This document shows, in pieces, positions 33,171-42,730 of a DNA stretch of 64,000 nucleotides. A program made the position numbers and the translations under genes. Within the stretch, counting starts at the first letter, position 1; the number at the start of each line of letters is the position of its first letter. The notes under the pieces were generated by a model. That model was not told the DNA's origin. It made no database searches and saw only the letters and a program-made list of their open reading frames with translations. The stretch is from Paragemmobacter amnigenus. Lineage in GTDB: Bacteria > Pseudomonadota > Alphaproteobacteria > Rhodobacterales > Rhodobacteraceae. The stretch lies in NCBI RefSeq assembly GCF_009908265.2, contig NZ_JAAATX020000008.1:1-64000 (forward strand), in the 5' to 3' direction.

Positions 33171-33860
33171 CTAAACCATCGTCCGTAGCCGATACCCCGG
33201 CCCGTGCAGCAGCCGCACAAAGGTGATCGGCGCCTCCGCCGTCCATGTCACCCGCTCGGTCACAAAGACCGGATCGCCCGCCGAAATCCCCAGCGCCGCC
33301 GCCTCCGCCCCGCTCGCCGCCTCGGCGGAAAAGGCAATGTCCCCCGTGGCATAGGCGACATTCTGCACCAGCCATTCATTGGCACTCGTCACGGAAAAAT
33401 CCGGTACCGCGCCCCCCGGCAGCACCCCGACATTCAACCACCGCACCTCATGCGCAAAGGGCCGCCCCCCCGCCAGATGCAGCGTCTCGAGGAAAAGCAT
33501 CCCCACCCCCACCGGCACCCCCATCCGCAAGGCAACGGCCAGCGGCACCCCCTCCATCCGGCTCTCCAGCACGCGATGGGCATAGACCTCCCCCCGCGCC
33601 TCAACCTCTTGGCGGATAATGGAAATCTCCAGCGTCGCCTTGCGCACGGGCAAAAGCGCCACCCGCGTCCCCGCCTTCCTGCGCCGTTCCAGCAAGCCCG
33701 CCTCGGCCAGTTCCCGCAGCGCGCGGTTCACCGTCGCCCGCGCCACGCCGAACTCCACCGCCAGCGCCTCCTCGCCCGGAATGACGGCCCCCGGCACCCA
33801 TTCCCGCGCGCGGATGCGGCGCAGGACCTCGGCCCGCACCTCCTCCCAGCCGCCCATCAC
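33171..33860 (-). CDS. hutC: Histidine utilization repressor HutC (GntR/UTRA)
   Basis: The 229-aa protein has an N-terminal GntR winged helix (VPGAVIPGEEALAVEFGVARATVNRA split around residues 22-48) and a C-terminal UTRA ligand-binding domain ending RLLHGPGYRLRTMV. It is coupled by a 4-bp overlap (ATGA) to the end of hutF. HutC represses hut genes and is released by urocanate. A symmetric site fitting this role lies at 35241-35258. Confidence 0.9.
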   Translation of the reverse strand: MMGGWEEVRAEVLRRIRAREWVPGAVIPGEEALAVEFGVARATVNRALRELAEAGLLERRRKAGTRVALLPVRKATLEISIIRQEVEARGEVYAHRVLESRMEGVPLAVALRMGVPVGVGMLFLETLHLAGGRPFAHEVRWLNVGVLPGGAVPDFSVTSANEWLVQNVAYATGDIAFSAEAASGAEAAALGISAGDPVFVTERVTWTAEAPITFVRLLHGPGYRLRTMV

Positions 33861-35218
33861 ATCCGCTCCCGCAGAGCCGCCATCACCGCGCGGAACCGCC
33901 GCTCCACCCCCTCGCGCGCCACATGCCGCCCCCCCGTCACCACATGCCGCCCCGCCGACCAGACCTCGGCCACCAGCCCGTCATTCCCTGCAAAAACAAA
34001 GGCATCCAGCACCTCGTCCCCCTCGCGCCCGTCCAGATGGACCGACCCCATATCCAGCGCGACAAGATCCGCCACCGCCCCCACCGCAATCGCGCCCGAA
34101 GCCCGCCCCGCCGCCTGCGCCCCGCCTGCAACCGCGCCGTCCCACAGCACCCGCCCCGTGGACCGCGCGCCATCCGCCAGCATCGCCCGCCCCCGATCCC
34201 GCAGACGCTGCGAATATTCGAACAGCCGCAATTCCTCGGCCAGCGAGATGCGCACATTGCTGTCCGACCCCACGCCCCAACGCCCGCCTGCCCCCAGAAA
34301 CCGCACCCCGTCGAATATGCCATCCCCTAGATTGGCCTCGGTGATCGGGCACAGCCCCGCCACCGCCCCCGACCGCGCCAGCGCGACCGTCTCGCCTGCC
34401 GTCATCTGCGTGCAATGGATCGGACACCACCGCCCATCCACCGCGAAATTGTCCAAAAGCCACTCCACCGGCCGCGCGCCATAGGCCGCCGAAACCTCTT
34501 CGACTTCAGCCACTTGTTCGGCCACATGAATGTGGATCGGCGCCACCGGCGCGATCCCCTCCGCCATCCGCAACCCCGCCGGATCGACCGCCCGCAACGA
34601 ATGCGGCGCAACCCCCGTCACCCCGTCGGGCAGCTGACGCACCGCCGCCGCCGCCCCCTCCCACAACCGCGCGAACCGCTCCACATCATTGCCGAACCGC
34701 ATCTGGCCGGATGTCAGCGCCCGCCCGTCACAGCCCCCGCGCTGATACAGCACCGGCAGCAGCGTCAGGCCAAAGCCCGTCTCTTCCGCCGCATTGACGA
34801 TCCGTTCAGACATTTCCGCGATATTGGCATAGGGCGCGCCCGCGGGCTGATGATGCAGATAATGGAACTCCGCCACGGCGGCGTAACCGGCCTCTGCCAT
34901 CTCCACCATCACATGCGCGGCGATCGCCTCCACATCCTCGGGCGTCAACCGGTCGAGGAAGCGATACATCAACGACCGCCACGTCCAGAAACTGTCCTGC
35001 CCCGCGCTGCGCCGCTCCGTCATCCCCGCCATCGCGCGCTGGAACATGTGGGAATGCAGGTTCACAGGCGCAGGTAGCAGGCAGCCCACCCGCTGCGTCC
35101 CCGCCGCAGGCCCGCCGGAACCGGCCGTCGCCGCGACGATCCGCCCGCCCTCGACCCGGACGCCCACATCCCGCGCCCACCCCTCCGGCAGCAACGCCCG
35201 TTCCGCATGGATCAGCAT
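33857..35218 (-). CDS. hutF: Formimidoylglutamate deiminase HutF
   Basis: Start ATG 35218 is preceded by GAGGGA; upstream in-frame codons would run into the operator. The 453-aa amidohydrolase has the metal motif PVNLHSHMFQRAMAG (about residues 53-67), FHYLHHQPAG, the metal-ligand His in HIHVAEQVAEVEE, HCTQM and GVGSDSNVRISLAEELR. It deaminates N-formimidoyl-L-glutamate to N-formylglutamate and ammonia, the five-step branch of histidine degradation. A HutG deformylase would be needed next but is not in this window. Confidence 0.9.
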   Translation of the reverse strand: MLIHAERALLPEGWARDVGVRVEGGRIVAATAGSGGPAAGTQRVGCLLPAPVNLHSHMFQRAMAGMTERRSAGQDSFWTWRSLMYRFLDRLTPEDVEAIAAHVMVEMAEAGYAAVAEFHYLHHQPAGAPYANIAEMSERIVNAAEETGFGLTLLPVLYQRGGCDGRALTSGQMRFGNDVERFARLWEGAAAAVRQLPDGVTGVAPHSLRAVDPAGLRMAEGIAPVAPIHIHVAEQVAEVEEVSAAYGARPVEWLLDNFAVDGRWCPIHCTQMTAGETVALARSGAVAGLCPITEANLGDGIFDGVRFLGAGGRWGVGSDSNVRISLAEELRLFEYSQRLRDRGRAMLADGARSTGRVLWDGAVAGGAQAAGRASGAIAVGAVADLVALDMGSVHLDGREGDEVLDAFVFAGNDGLVAEVWSAGRHVVTGGRHVAREGVERRFRAVMAALRERM

Positions 35219-35240
35219 GGTCCCTCGCTTGACTTCGCCC

Positions 35241-35258
35241 ATTATGTATAGACATAAT
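35241..35258. promoter_or_regulatory. HutC-type operator between hutF and hutI
   Basis: ATTATGT (35241-35247) and ACATAAT (35252-35258) are perfect inverted 7-mers around ATAG, in the 71-bp spacer between divergent hutF and hutI. This is the most AT-rich spot nearby. GntR/HutC repressors bind such TGTATAGACA-like palindromes, so both hut operons are probably controlled from here. Confidence 0.7.
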
Positions 35259-35289
35259 AACGCAACGCGCAGACATAAGGCAAGCAAAG

Positions 35290-36477
35290 ATGGCGATTCT
35301 CCTCACCGGAATCACGGCGGCCACGATGCGGGGCGGCTACGGCCTGATCCCCGACGCCGCCCTCCTGGTCGAGGGCGACACCATCGTCTGGCTCGGCCCC
35401 CGCACCGACGCGCCCAAGGCCGAAACACTTGATTTCCCAGGAAAACTCCTCACCCCCGGCCTGATCGACGCGCACACCCACCTCGTCTTCGCCGGCAACC
35501 GCGCCGCCGAATTCGAACTCCGCCTGCAAGGCGCGAGCTACGAGGAAATCGCGCGTCGGGGCGGCGGCATCCTCTCCACCGTCACCGCCACCCGCGCGGC
35601 AACCGAAGACGACCTCGTCACCCAATCCCTCCCCCGCCTCGACGCGATGATCGCGGCGGGCACCACCACGGTCGAGATCAAATCCGGCTACGGCCTCACC
35701 ATCGCGGACGAACTGAAAATGCTCCGCGCCGCCCGCCGCCTTTCCGCGCTGCGCCCCGTCACGATCACCACCACCCACCTCGCCGCCCATGCCATCCCGC
35801 CAGAATACAAGGGCCGCCCCGACACCTATATCGAAGAGGTGGCCATCCCCTCCCTCCGCGCGGCCCATGCCGAAGGGTTGATCGACGCCGTCGACGCCTT
35901 CTGCGAAACCATCGCCTTCACCCCCGCGCAGGTCGACCGCCTGTTCACCGCCGCCCGCGCCCTTGGCCTGCGGGTGAAACTCCACGCCGAACAGCTCTCC
36001 GACCAAGGCGGCGCGCAACTCGCCGCCCGCCACGCGGCGCTGTCGGCCGACCACCTCGAACACCTCTCGCCCGAAGGGGTGGCCGACATGGCCCGTGCGG
36101 GCACCGTCGCCACCATCCTGCCCGGCGCCTTCTACACGCTGCGCGACACCCAACCGCCCCCAATCGCCGCCCTGCGCGCCGCGGGCGTGCCCATGGCCGT
36201 TGCCACCGATTGCAACCCGGGATCGTCGCCCATGACCTCGCTGCCCTTGGCCATGAACATGGCCTGCACCCTCTTCCGCATGACGCCGGAAGAGGCGCTC
36301 TTGGGCGCCACCGCCCATGCCGCCCGCGCCCTCGGCCTGACCGACCGCGGCACCCTCGCCGTGGGCCAGCGCGCTGACCTCGCCCTCTGGAACCTCACGC
36401 ATCCGGCGGAACTCAGCTATCGCATCGGCGCAGAGGCCTTGCACAAATCTATCATCGGAGGCCGCCTTGACGCCTGA
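35290..36477 (+). CDS. hutI: Imidazolonepropionase HutI
   Basis: The 395-aa amidohydrolase has the metal-binding [19 protein letters not shown] (about residues 60-78), the substrate region GGGILSTV, the [14 protein letters not shown] stretch with metal His, [12 protein letters not shown] and [10 protein letters not shown]. It opens 4-imidazolone-5-propionate to N-formimidoylglutamate. It is the first gene of the plus-strand hut operon and overlaps hutH by 11 bp. Confidence 0.95.
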   Translation: MAILLTGITAATMRGGYGLIPDAALLVEGDTIVWLGPRTDAPKAETLDFPGKLLTPGLIDAHTHLVFAGNRAAEFELRLQGASYEEIARRGGGILSTVTATRAATEDDLVTQSLPRLDAMIAAGTTTVEIKSGYGLTIADELKMLRAARRLSALRPVTITTTHLAAHAIPPEYKGRPDTYIEEVAIPSLRAAHAEGLIDAVDAFCETIAFTPAQVDRLFTAARALGLRVKLHAEQLSDQGGAQLAARHAALSADHLEHLSPEGVADMARAGTVATILPGAFYTLRDTQPPPIAALRAAGVPMAVATDCNPGSSPMTSLPLAMNMACTLFRMTPEEALLGATAHAARALGLTDRGTLAVGQRADLALWNLTHPAELSYRIGAEALHKSIIGGRLDA

Positions 36478-37996
36478 AATCCTGACGCCAGCGGCGGTCA
36501 CACTTGCACAAATCGAACATATCTACCGCAACGAGCTGCCGGTAAAACTCCACCCCTCCGCCCGCGCAGGCGTGGATGCCGCAGCCGCGCAGATCGCCGC
36601 CGCCGCCGCGGGCGACACTGCCGTCTACGGCGTCAACACGGGCTTCGGCAAACTCGCCTCGCTCAAGATCGCGGCCAAGGACACCGCCACGCTGCAAAGC
36701 AACCTGATCCTGTCGCATTGTTGCGGCGTGGGCGACCCCATGCCCCGCAACGTCGCCCGCCTGATGATGGCCCTGAAACTCCTCTCGCTCGGCCGCGGCG
36801 CCTCGGGCGTCAGGTGGGAGATCGTGGCCCAGATCGAGTCGCTGCTGGACCACGGCATCACCCCCGTCATCCCCGCCCAGGGCTCCGTCGGCGCCTCGGG
36901 CGACCTTGCCCCCCTCGCCCACATGACCGCCGTGATGATCGGCGCGGGCGAGGCCGAGGTGGACGGACGCATCCTCCCCGCCCGCGACGCCCTCGCGCTC
37001 AAGGGCCTCACCCCTGTCACCCTTGGCCCCAAGGAAGGGCTCGCGCTCATCAACGGCACCCAATTTTCCACCGCCTATGCCCTCGCGGGCCTCTTCGACG
37101 CATGGCGCAATGCGCAATCCGCCCTCGTCATCTCGGCCCTCTCCACCGACGCGATCATGGGCAGCACCGCCCCCCTCCACCCGCAAATCCACGCCTTGCG
37201 CGGCCATGCGGGCCAGATCGAGGCTGCCGCCACGCTCCGCGCGCTGCTGGACGGCTCGCCCATCCGCGAAAGCCACCGCGAGGGCGACACCCGCGTGCAA
37301 GACCCCTACTGCATCCGCTGCCAACCGCAGGTCACGGGTGCCACGATGGACATCCTGCGTCAGGCCGCAACCACGCTGGAAATCGAGGCCAACGCCGCCA
37401 CCGACAACCCGCTGGTGCTGGCCGACGGGCAGATCGTCTCGGGCGGCAATTTCCACGCCGAACCCGTGGGCTTCGCCGCCGACATGATCGCGCTCGCGAT
37501 CAGCGAGATCGGCGCCATCGCCCAGCGCCGCGTCGCGCTGATGGTGGATCCCACCCTCTCCTTCGACCTGCCGCCCTTCCTGACCCCGAACCCCGGCCTC
37601 AACTCCGGCCTGATGATCGCCGAAGTCACCACGGCGGCACTGATGAGCGAGAACAAACACCTCGCCCATCCCACCGTCACCGACTCCACCCCCACAAGCG
37701 CCAACCAAGAGGACCACGTCAGCATGGCCGCCCACGGCGCCCGCCGCCTTCGCCAGATGAACGCCAACCTCTCCCGCATCCTCGGGGTCGAGGCGCTCTG
37801 CGCCGCGCAAGGCATCGAATTCCGCGCGCCGCTGAAAACCTCTGCCCCCCTGCAACGCACCATCGCCCGCCTGCGCGCCGAAGTGGCCACGCTGGGCGAA
37901 GACCGCTACCTCGCCCCCGACCTTGAAACCGCCGCCCGCCTCGTCGCCACCGGCGACCTCGCACAGGCCGCGGGCATCCCGCTTCCCACGCTCTGA
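36467..37996 (+). CDS. hutH: Histidine ammonia-lyase HutH
   Basis: The 509-aa protein has the MIO-forming Ala-Ser-Gly in [15 protein letters not shown] (about residues 142-144) plus [36 protein letters not shown] and the conserved [13 protein letters not shown]. It converts histidine to urocanate and ammonia. A TTG at 36467 is used as start because GGAGG lies 7 nt upstream and the frame begins [18 protein letters not shown]; it overlaps hutI. Length is standard. Confidence 0.95.
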   Translation: MTPEILTPAAVTLAQIEHIYRNELPVKLHPSARAGVDAAAAQIAAAAAGDTAVYGVNTGFGKLASLKIAAKDTATLQSNLILSHCCGVGDPMPRNVARLMMALKLLSLGRGASGVRWEIVAQIESLLDHGITPVIPAQGSVGASGDLAPLAHMTAVMIGAGEAEVDGRILPARDALALKGLTPVTLGPKEGLALINGTQFSTAYALAGLFDAWRNAQSALVISALSTDAIMGSTAPLHPQIHALRGHAGQIEAAATLRALLDGSPIRESHREGDTRVQDPYCIRCQPQVTGATMDILRQAATTLEIEANAATDNPLVLADGQIVSGGNFHAEPVGFAADMIALAISEIGAIAQRRVALMVDPTLSFDLPPFLTPNPGLNSGLMIAEVTTAALMSENKHLAHPTVTDSTPTSANQEDHVSMAAHGARRLRQMNANLSRILGVEALCAAQGIEFRAPLKTSAPLQRTIARLRAEVATLGEDRYLAPDLETAARLVATGDLAQAAGIPLPTL

Positions 37997-38007
37997 AGGG
38001 CAACCCC

Positions 38008-39690
38008 ATGAACAAGCGTCACAATCTCCGCGACATCTTCCCCCCCACCGGCCCCGAGATCACCGCCAAAAGCTGGCTGACAGAGGCGCCGATGCGGATG
38101 CTGATGAACAACCTGCATCCCGACGTGGCCGAAAACCCCCACGAACTGGTGGTCTATGGCGGCATCGGGCGGGCGGCGAGAACGTGGGAGGATTTCGACC
38201 GCATCGTCGCCACGCTGAAAACGCTGAACGACGACGAAACCCTGCTGGTGCAATCGGGCAAACCGGTGGGCGTCTTCCGCACCCACAAGGACGCCCCCCG
38301 CGTCCTGATCGCCAATTCGAACCTCGTCCCCCACTGGGCGACTTGGGATCATTTCAACGAGTTGGACAAGCGCGGGCTGGCCATGTACGGCCAGATGACC
38401 GCCGGATCCTGGATCTACATCGGCACCCAGGGCATCGTCCAGGGCACCTATGAAACCTTCGCCGAAGCGGGCCGCCAGCATTACGGCGGCGATCTCAAGG
38501 GCCGCTGGATCCTGACCGGCGGCCTTGGCGGCATGGGCGGCGCGCAGCCGCTGGCTGCCGTCATGGCCGGCGCCTGCTGCCTTGCGGTCGAGGTGGACGA
38601 AACCCGCATCGATTTCCGCATCCGCACCCGCTATCTCGACGCCAAGGCGCAGACGTTGGACGAAGCCCTCGCCCTCATCGCCGACTGGACCGCGAAGGGA
38701 GAGGCCAAATCCGTGGGCCTTCTTGGCAATGCCGCCGAGATCTTCCCCGAACTCGTCGCTCGCATGAAACAGGGCGGGCCAAGACCGGACATCGTCACCG
38801 ACCAGACCTCGGCCCACGATCCGCTGCACGGCTATTGCCCCGCAGGCTGGACCACCGCCGAATGGCGCGCAAAACAGGAAACCGCCCCGAAAGAGGTGGA
38901 AAAGGCTGCACGCGCCTCCATGCGCGCCCATGTCGCCGCGATGGTGGATTTCTGGAACGCGGGCGTCCCCACGCTCGACTACGGCAACAACATCCGGCAG
39001 GTCGCGCAGGACGAAGGGCTGGAAAACGCCTTCGCCTTCCCGGGCTTCGTCCCCGCCTATATCCGCCCCCTCTTCTGCAAGGGGATCGGCCCCTTCCGCT
39101 GGTGCGCCCTCTCCGGCGACCCCGAAGACATCTACGCCACCGACCGCGCGATGAAGCGGCTCTTCCCCGACAACGCCCATCTCCACCGCTGGCTCGACAT
39201 GGCGCAGGACCGCATCGCGTTTCAGGGCCTGCCCGCCCGCATCTGCTGGATCGGCCTCGGTGACCGCCACCGCGCGGGGCTGATGTTCAACGAGATGGTG
39301 AAATCGGGCGAGCTGAAAGCCCCCGTCGTGATCGGCCGCGACCACCTCGATTCAGGCTCCGTCGCCTCGCCCAACCGCGAGACGGAGGCGATGAAGGACG
39401 GCTCCGACGCCGTTTCGGACTGGCCGCTGCTGAATGCGCTCCTCAACACCGCCTCCGGCGCGACATGGGTATCGCTGCATCACGGCGGCGGGGTGGGCAT
39501 GGGGTTCAGCCAGCATTCCGGCATGGTCATCGTGGCAGACGGCACCGAAGACGCAGCGCGACGCCTGTCGAACGTGCTCTGGAACGACCCCGCCACGGGC
39601 GTCATGCGCCATGCCGATGCAGGCTATGACATCGCGCTGGATCATGCCCGCGCCATGGACCTGCGCCTGCCCGGCATCCTCGGGAACTGA
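38008..39690 (+). CDS. hutU: Urocanate hydratase HutU
   Basis: The 560-aa protein starts 11 bp after hutH and matches HutU throughout: GTEITAKSW-like [16 protein letters not shown] at the N-terminus, [48 protein letters not shown] (NAD-binding region is [11 protein letters not shown], about 172-182), [12 protein letters not shown] and [17 protein letters not shown]. It hydrates urocanate to imidazolonepropionate using bound NAD+. It is the last gene of the operon and is followed by the hairpin array at 39697. Confidence 0.96.
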   Translation: MNKRHNLRDIFPPTGPEITAKSWLTEAPMRMLMNNLHPDVAENPHELVVYGGIGRAARTWEDFDRIVATLKTLNDDETLLVQSGKPVGVFRTHKDAPRVLIANSNLVPHWATWDHFNELDKRGLAMYGQMTAGSWIYIGTQGIVQGTYETFAEAGRQHYGGDLKGRWILTGGLGGMGGAQPLAAVMAGACCLAVEVDETRIDFRIRTRYLDAKAQTLDEALALIADWTAKGEAKSVGLLGNAAEIFPELVARMKQGGPRPDIVTDQTSAHDPLHGYCPAGWTTAEWRAKQETAPKEVEKAARASMRAHVAAMVDFWNAGVPTLDYGNNIRQVAQDEGLENAFAFPGFVPAYIRPLFCKGIGPFRWCALSGDPEDIYATDRAMKRLFPDNAHLHRWLDMAQDRIAFQGLPARICWIGLGDRHRAGLMFNEMVKSGELKAPVVIGRDHLDSGSVASPNRETEAMKDGSDAVSDWPLLNALLNTASGATWVSLHHGGGVGMGFSQHSGMVIVADGTEDAARRLSNVLWNDPATGVMRHADAGYDIALDHARAMDLRLPGILGN

Positions 39691-39696
39691 GGGGCA

Positions 39697-39825
39697 AGGT
39701 TTTTCTGGCGAAAAAACCTGGAGCGATCCTTCTCGCGAAGGATCGCTCCACCCCGGCTGCCATCAGGCGCAACCCGAAGTTTCGCCAGAAACTTCGCCCC
39801 GAAAAATCTTCGCCAGAAGATTTTT
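39697..39825. repeat. Array of four hairpins between hutU and the PHP gene
   Basis: Hairpin A 39697-39719 (AGGTTTTTC, loop TGGC, one bulge); B 39719-39750 (14-bp perfect stem, loop TCGC); C 39775-39796 (CGAAGTTTC, loop GCCA); D 39802-39825 (AAAAATCTTC, loop GCCA, T-run in the right arm). All tips read TTC-N4-GAA while stems differ, indicating preserved pairing. The genes converge, so D and A can terminate transcription from either side; D overlaps the stop codon of the PHP gene. Confidence 0.8.
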
Positions 39826-40784
39826 CACCCCAGCCGCGGATTGCCCTCCTCAACATCCCGCCAGAACGGGTTTGACCATGCGCGCTTGCCCGCCGCGTCG
39901 ATCACCGTCACCCGCAGCCACGGGCTGTTCAAAAGCCGCGCCAAGGGCACCTCGGTCCGCGTCATGGAATGCCCGTGCACCCCCTTCGCCCCCGTCCCCC
40001 AGCCCTGCACGATGACCGACGCCACGGCAGAGCTTTCCACCACAACCCTGTCCCCCTCGATCCGCACATCGCGCAATTCGGGGCCTTGCGAGGAATAGAA
40101 ATCCCCCCGCTTCAGCGCCGCCAGCAGCGCGTCCGGCTCGTTCGCCTCGGCTTTCACCATCACCCAGCCGCCGAAATGGTCCGGCTCCGAGAAATGCGCG
40201 TCATCCGTCGCGATCATGGTCAGCTTGCGCCCCTCGGTCAGCAGCAGGTCCGCGATGGCGAATCCGTCCGGCCGGTCGCAGCCCGTGGCGCAGCCGTGGT
40301 TATAGACCTCCACCGCATGGGCCGCCGTTACCGCCCGCGCATCCTCCAGCGTCAGGCCTGACCATTGCGGATGGGCGATGGCGACAAAGGCCCCCGCCGC
40401 AACCGCCCGTGCCGCGATCTCGGCCGCCGTCTCCTGATCCTTGCGCGGCACGAAATCGGGGCTGTTGGACGGCGCGAAATCCGCAGGCAGCCCCACGGCA
40501 AGGATATGCCACAGCTCGCCATTCGCCATGGCGCCAGAGTGCAGCTCCGCCCCAAGGATCGTCGTGAAGCCCTCGGTCCGGTAGGGCACCGTGTCCACGA
40601 TCGGATAGCCCCACATCCCGACGAAATGATCCGTCAGGGCAAGGAAATCATAGCCCTCCGCCCGGTAGCGGCGGCACACCTCCTCGGGAGACAGCACGCC
40701 GTCCGACCGCGTCGAATGGGTGTGGATGTTGCCGCGCCAGAAACGGCCGGTGGCGGTAAAGGCGGAAAGCGGTCGCGTCATCAT
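39825..40784 (-). CDS. PHP-domain phosphoesterase-like protein
   Basis: The 319-aa protein has the N-terminal PHP metal motif GNIHTHSTRSDGVLSPEE (about residues 18-36), FLALTDHF, AIAHPQW and the C-proximal ATDDAHFSEPDHFGG, the set of His/Asp ligands of polymerase-and-histidinol-phosphatase-type metallo-phosphoesterases. A C-terminal beta-rich extension follows. The natural substrate is unknown; it does not carry histidinol-phosphatase or polymerase context. Starts ATG 40784 or 40781. It is monocistronic, ending into the hairpin array. Confidence 0.8.
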   Translation of the reverse strand: MMTRPLSAFTATGRFWRGNIHTHSTRSDGVLSPEEVCRRYRAEGYDFLALTDHFVGMWGYPIVDTVPYRTEGFTTILGAELHSGAMANGELWHILAVGLPADFAPSNSPDFVPRKDQETAAEIAARAVAAGAFVAIAHPQWSGLTLEDARAVTAAHAVEVYNHGCATGCDRPDGFAIADLLLTEGRKLTMIATDDAHFSEPDHFGGWVMVKAEANEPDALLAALKRGDFYSSQGPELRDVRIEGDRVVVESSAVASVIVQGWGTGAKGVHGHSMTRTEVPLARLLNSPWLRVTVIDAAGKRAWSNPFWRDVEEGNPRLG

Positions 40785-40996
40785 GCAGTCCTACGCAGTG
40801 AGTCCCCCGAAACCCTAGCGCAGCGCCGGATGCCGCGCAGCATCATCCGCGACATTGCCACCGGCCCGCCATTGCCCTTTCGGCCCGAACCATTATGTCC
40901 TGCGCCACGACGCCGGAACCTTCACGCGGATCGGCGGCCACATGGCGGGATCACGGGGCGCAAGACCCCGCCGCGCATATCAGGACAGGCACAGAG

Positions 40997-41500
40997 ATGA
41001 ACCAGAGCACCACCCTCGACATCCGGCCGGGCGCCGACCAGACCCGCGCCTTCCGCGATGCGCTGGGGCGCTTTGCCACCGGTGTGACCGTGGTCACCTG
41101 CGCCTCGGCCGCAGGGCCGGTGGGCATCACCGCCAACAGCTTCACCTCCGTCTCGCTGGACCCGCCGCTCGTACTCTGGTCCATCGCGCGCAGTTCCTCG
41201 CGCTTTGCCGCCTTCGCCTCGGCACCGGCCTTCGCCATCCATGTTCTGGGGGTGGAAGAACGCGACCTCGCCGCCCGCTTCACCCGCGGCGGCGCGGGCT
41301 TCGACGGGCTGGACTGGTCCTTCGATGCGGCGGGCACACCGGTCATCGCGGGCACCCTTGCCCGCTTCGACTGCCGCCTTCATGCGGCCCATGACGGCGG
41401 CGACCACCTGATCCTGATCGGTGCCGTCGGCACGGCCAGCCTGCGCGAGGGCGCACCGCTGGTCTTTGCGCAGGGCCATTTCGGCCAATTTGCCCGCTAG
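40997..41500 (+). CDS. Flavin reductase family protein
   Basis: From ATG 40997 the 167-aa protein begins MNQSTTLDIRPGADQTRAFRDALGRFATGVTVVTC, the N-terminal strand of FMN-binding flavin reductase-like domains. It continues with VGITANSFTSVSLDPPLVLWSI, which forms the flavin site, and AIHVLGVEERDLA. Such proteins reduce FMN/FAD with NAD(P)H for partner monooxygenases. No monooxygenase lies next to it here. The longer upstream frame lacks a good ribosome site. Confidence 0.85.
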   Translation: MNQSTTLDIRPGADQTRAFRDALGRFATGVTVVTCASAAGPVGITANSFTSVSLDPPLVLWSIARSSSRFAAFASAPAFAIHVLGVEERDLAARFTRGGAGFDGLDWSFDAAGTPVIAGTLARFDCRLHAAHDGGDHLILIGAVGTASLREGAPLVFAQGHFGQFAR

Positions 41501-41630
41501 CCCCCTTCCAAACCGGCGGACAAACCACCATCTAGGGCAAAATGCGCGCAACGGCGGACCGCTGTCGTCCTTGCCGTCGCGCAGGGCCCCGAAACGTGCT
41601 AGACCCGCACCGACGCAGAAGGAGTAGCCG

Positions 41631-41990
41631 ATGCAGATGCATGTGCCGCAGAGCGACGCCGTCGCGGACCGGACCGAGGGCTGCGCCCATCTCGCCGTGG
41701 GCGAGATGACGGATCGGGCAACCGCCGCCGCGGGCTTCCTCAAGGCCCTCTCACATGAAGGGCGGCTGATGATCCTGTGCCACCTCTCCTCGGGCGAGAA
41801 GTCGGTGACCGAACTCGAACGCCTGCTCGACCAGCGTCAGGCTGCCGTCAGCCAGCAGCTTGCCCGCCTGCGCCTCGAAGGGCTCGTCGCCTGCCGCCGC
41901 GACGGCAAGGCGATCTACTATTCCATCCAGGACCCCAAGGTCAGCCGCACCATCGCCCTCGTCTACGACATGTTCTGCCGCGAGGCGTGA
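41631..41990 (+). CDS. ArsR-family regulator, SqrR/BigR-like persulfide sensor
   Basis: The 119-aa protein has an ArsR winged helix with LKALSHEGRLMILCHLSSGEK and the recognition helix RQAAVSQQLARLRLEGL. Cys 50 (in MILCHL) and Cys 116 (in YDMFC) are spaced 66 residues apart, which matches the two redox-active Cys of sulfide sensors SqrR/BigR (66 apart in the known proteins). AAGGAG precedes the ATG. It is probably a reactive-sulfur-responsive repressor. Usual partners (sulfide:quinone reductase, persulfide dioxygenase) are not in this window. Confidence 0.85.
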   Translation: MQMHVPQSDAVADRTEGCAHLAVGEMTDRATAAAGFLKALSHEGRLMILCHLSSGEKSVTELERLLDQRQAAVSQQLARLRLEGLVACRRDGKAIYYSIQDPKVSRTIALVYDMFCREA

Positions 41991-41992
41991 TC

Positions 41993-42730
41993 CTACCCCC
42001 GCCCGATATAGGGCATGTCGCGCGCCATGATCGTCATGAAAGGCACGTTGACCGACAGCGGCAGCCCCGCCATGTGCAGCACGGCGTCGGCCACGTGGCC
42101 CACCTCCATCACCGGCTCCACCCGCACCGACCCGTCAGCCTGCGCCACACCCTTGGTGAACCCCGCCGAAATCTCGGTCAGCGCGTTGCCGATGTCGATC
42201 TGCCCGCAGGCGATGTCGAAGGCCCGCCCGTCCAGCGCCAGCGTCCGCGTCAGCCCCGTCACCGCGTGCTTGGACATCGTATAGGGCGCCGATCCGGGCC
42301 GCGGGACATGGGCGCTGATCGACCCGTTGTTGATGATCCGCCCGCCCTGCGGCGACTGGCGGCGCATCATCCCGAAAGCCTCGCGCGCACACAGGAACAT
42401 GCCGGTGATGTTGGTCTGGCACAGCCGCAGCCAGTCCTCCACCGCGATCTCGTCGATGGGCAGCCCGGGCAGCGCGACACCCGCATTGTTGAACAGCACA
42501 TCGAGCCGCCCCCACTCGGCCCCGATCCGCGCGAAGGCCGCCGCCACCTGCTCCGGCTCGCCCGCATCGGCAGGCAGGACCAGCGCCTCGCGCCCCCCCG
42601 CCGTCTCTTCCAACGCGGCGACCCGCCGCCCCAGCAGCGCCACGCGCCAGCCCGCCGCAAGGAAGGCCCGCGCCGTGGCACGCCCGATCCCGCTGCCCGC
42701 GCCGGTGATCAGGATGGTCTTGTCCGTCAT
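41993..42730 (-). CDS. Short-chain dehydrogenase/reductase
   Basis: ATG 42730 with AGGAGG four to five nt upstream gives a 245-aa SDR. It has TGAGSGIGRATARAF (residues 7-21), NNAGVALPG, NNGSISAHVP and the catalytic APYTMSKHAVTGL with Tyr and Lys in place. Substrate cannot be told. The start overlaps the end of the glycosyltransferase gene by 4 bp, so it is co-translated with the glycan cluster, though a general SDR role is also possible. Confidence 0.88.
   Translation of the reverse strand: MTDKTILITGAGSGIGRATARAFLAAGWRVALLGRRVAALEETAGGREALVLPADAGEPEQVAAAFARIGAEWGRLDVLFNNAGVALPGLPIDEIAVEDWLRLCQTNITGMFLCAREAFGMMRRQSPQGGRIINNGSISAHVPRPGSAPYTMSKHAVTGLTRTLALDGRAFDIACGQIDIGNALTEISAGFTKGVAQADGSVRVEPVMEVGHVADAVLHMAGLPLSVNVPFMTIMARDMPYIGRG

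Noticed and set aside
35219-35287. Upstream extension of hutF to a start near 35287 or 35242
   Set aside because: It would place the HutC-like operator inside the coding region, and the amino acids are not typical of HutF. ATG 35218 has a better ribosome site.
39697-39825. Integron or transposon end
   Set aside because: No integrase or transposase nearby, and no target-site duplication was visible. The stems differ from one another instead of being copies of one end.
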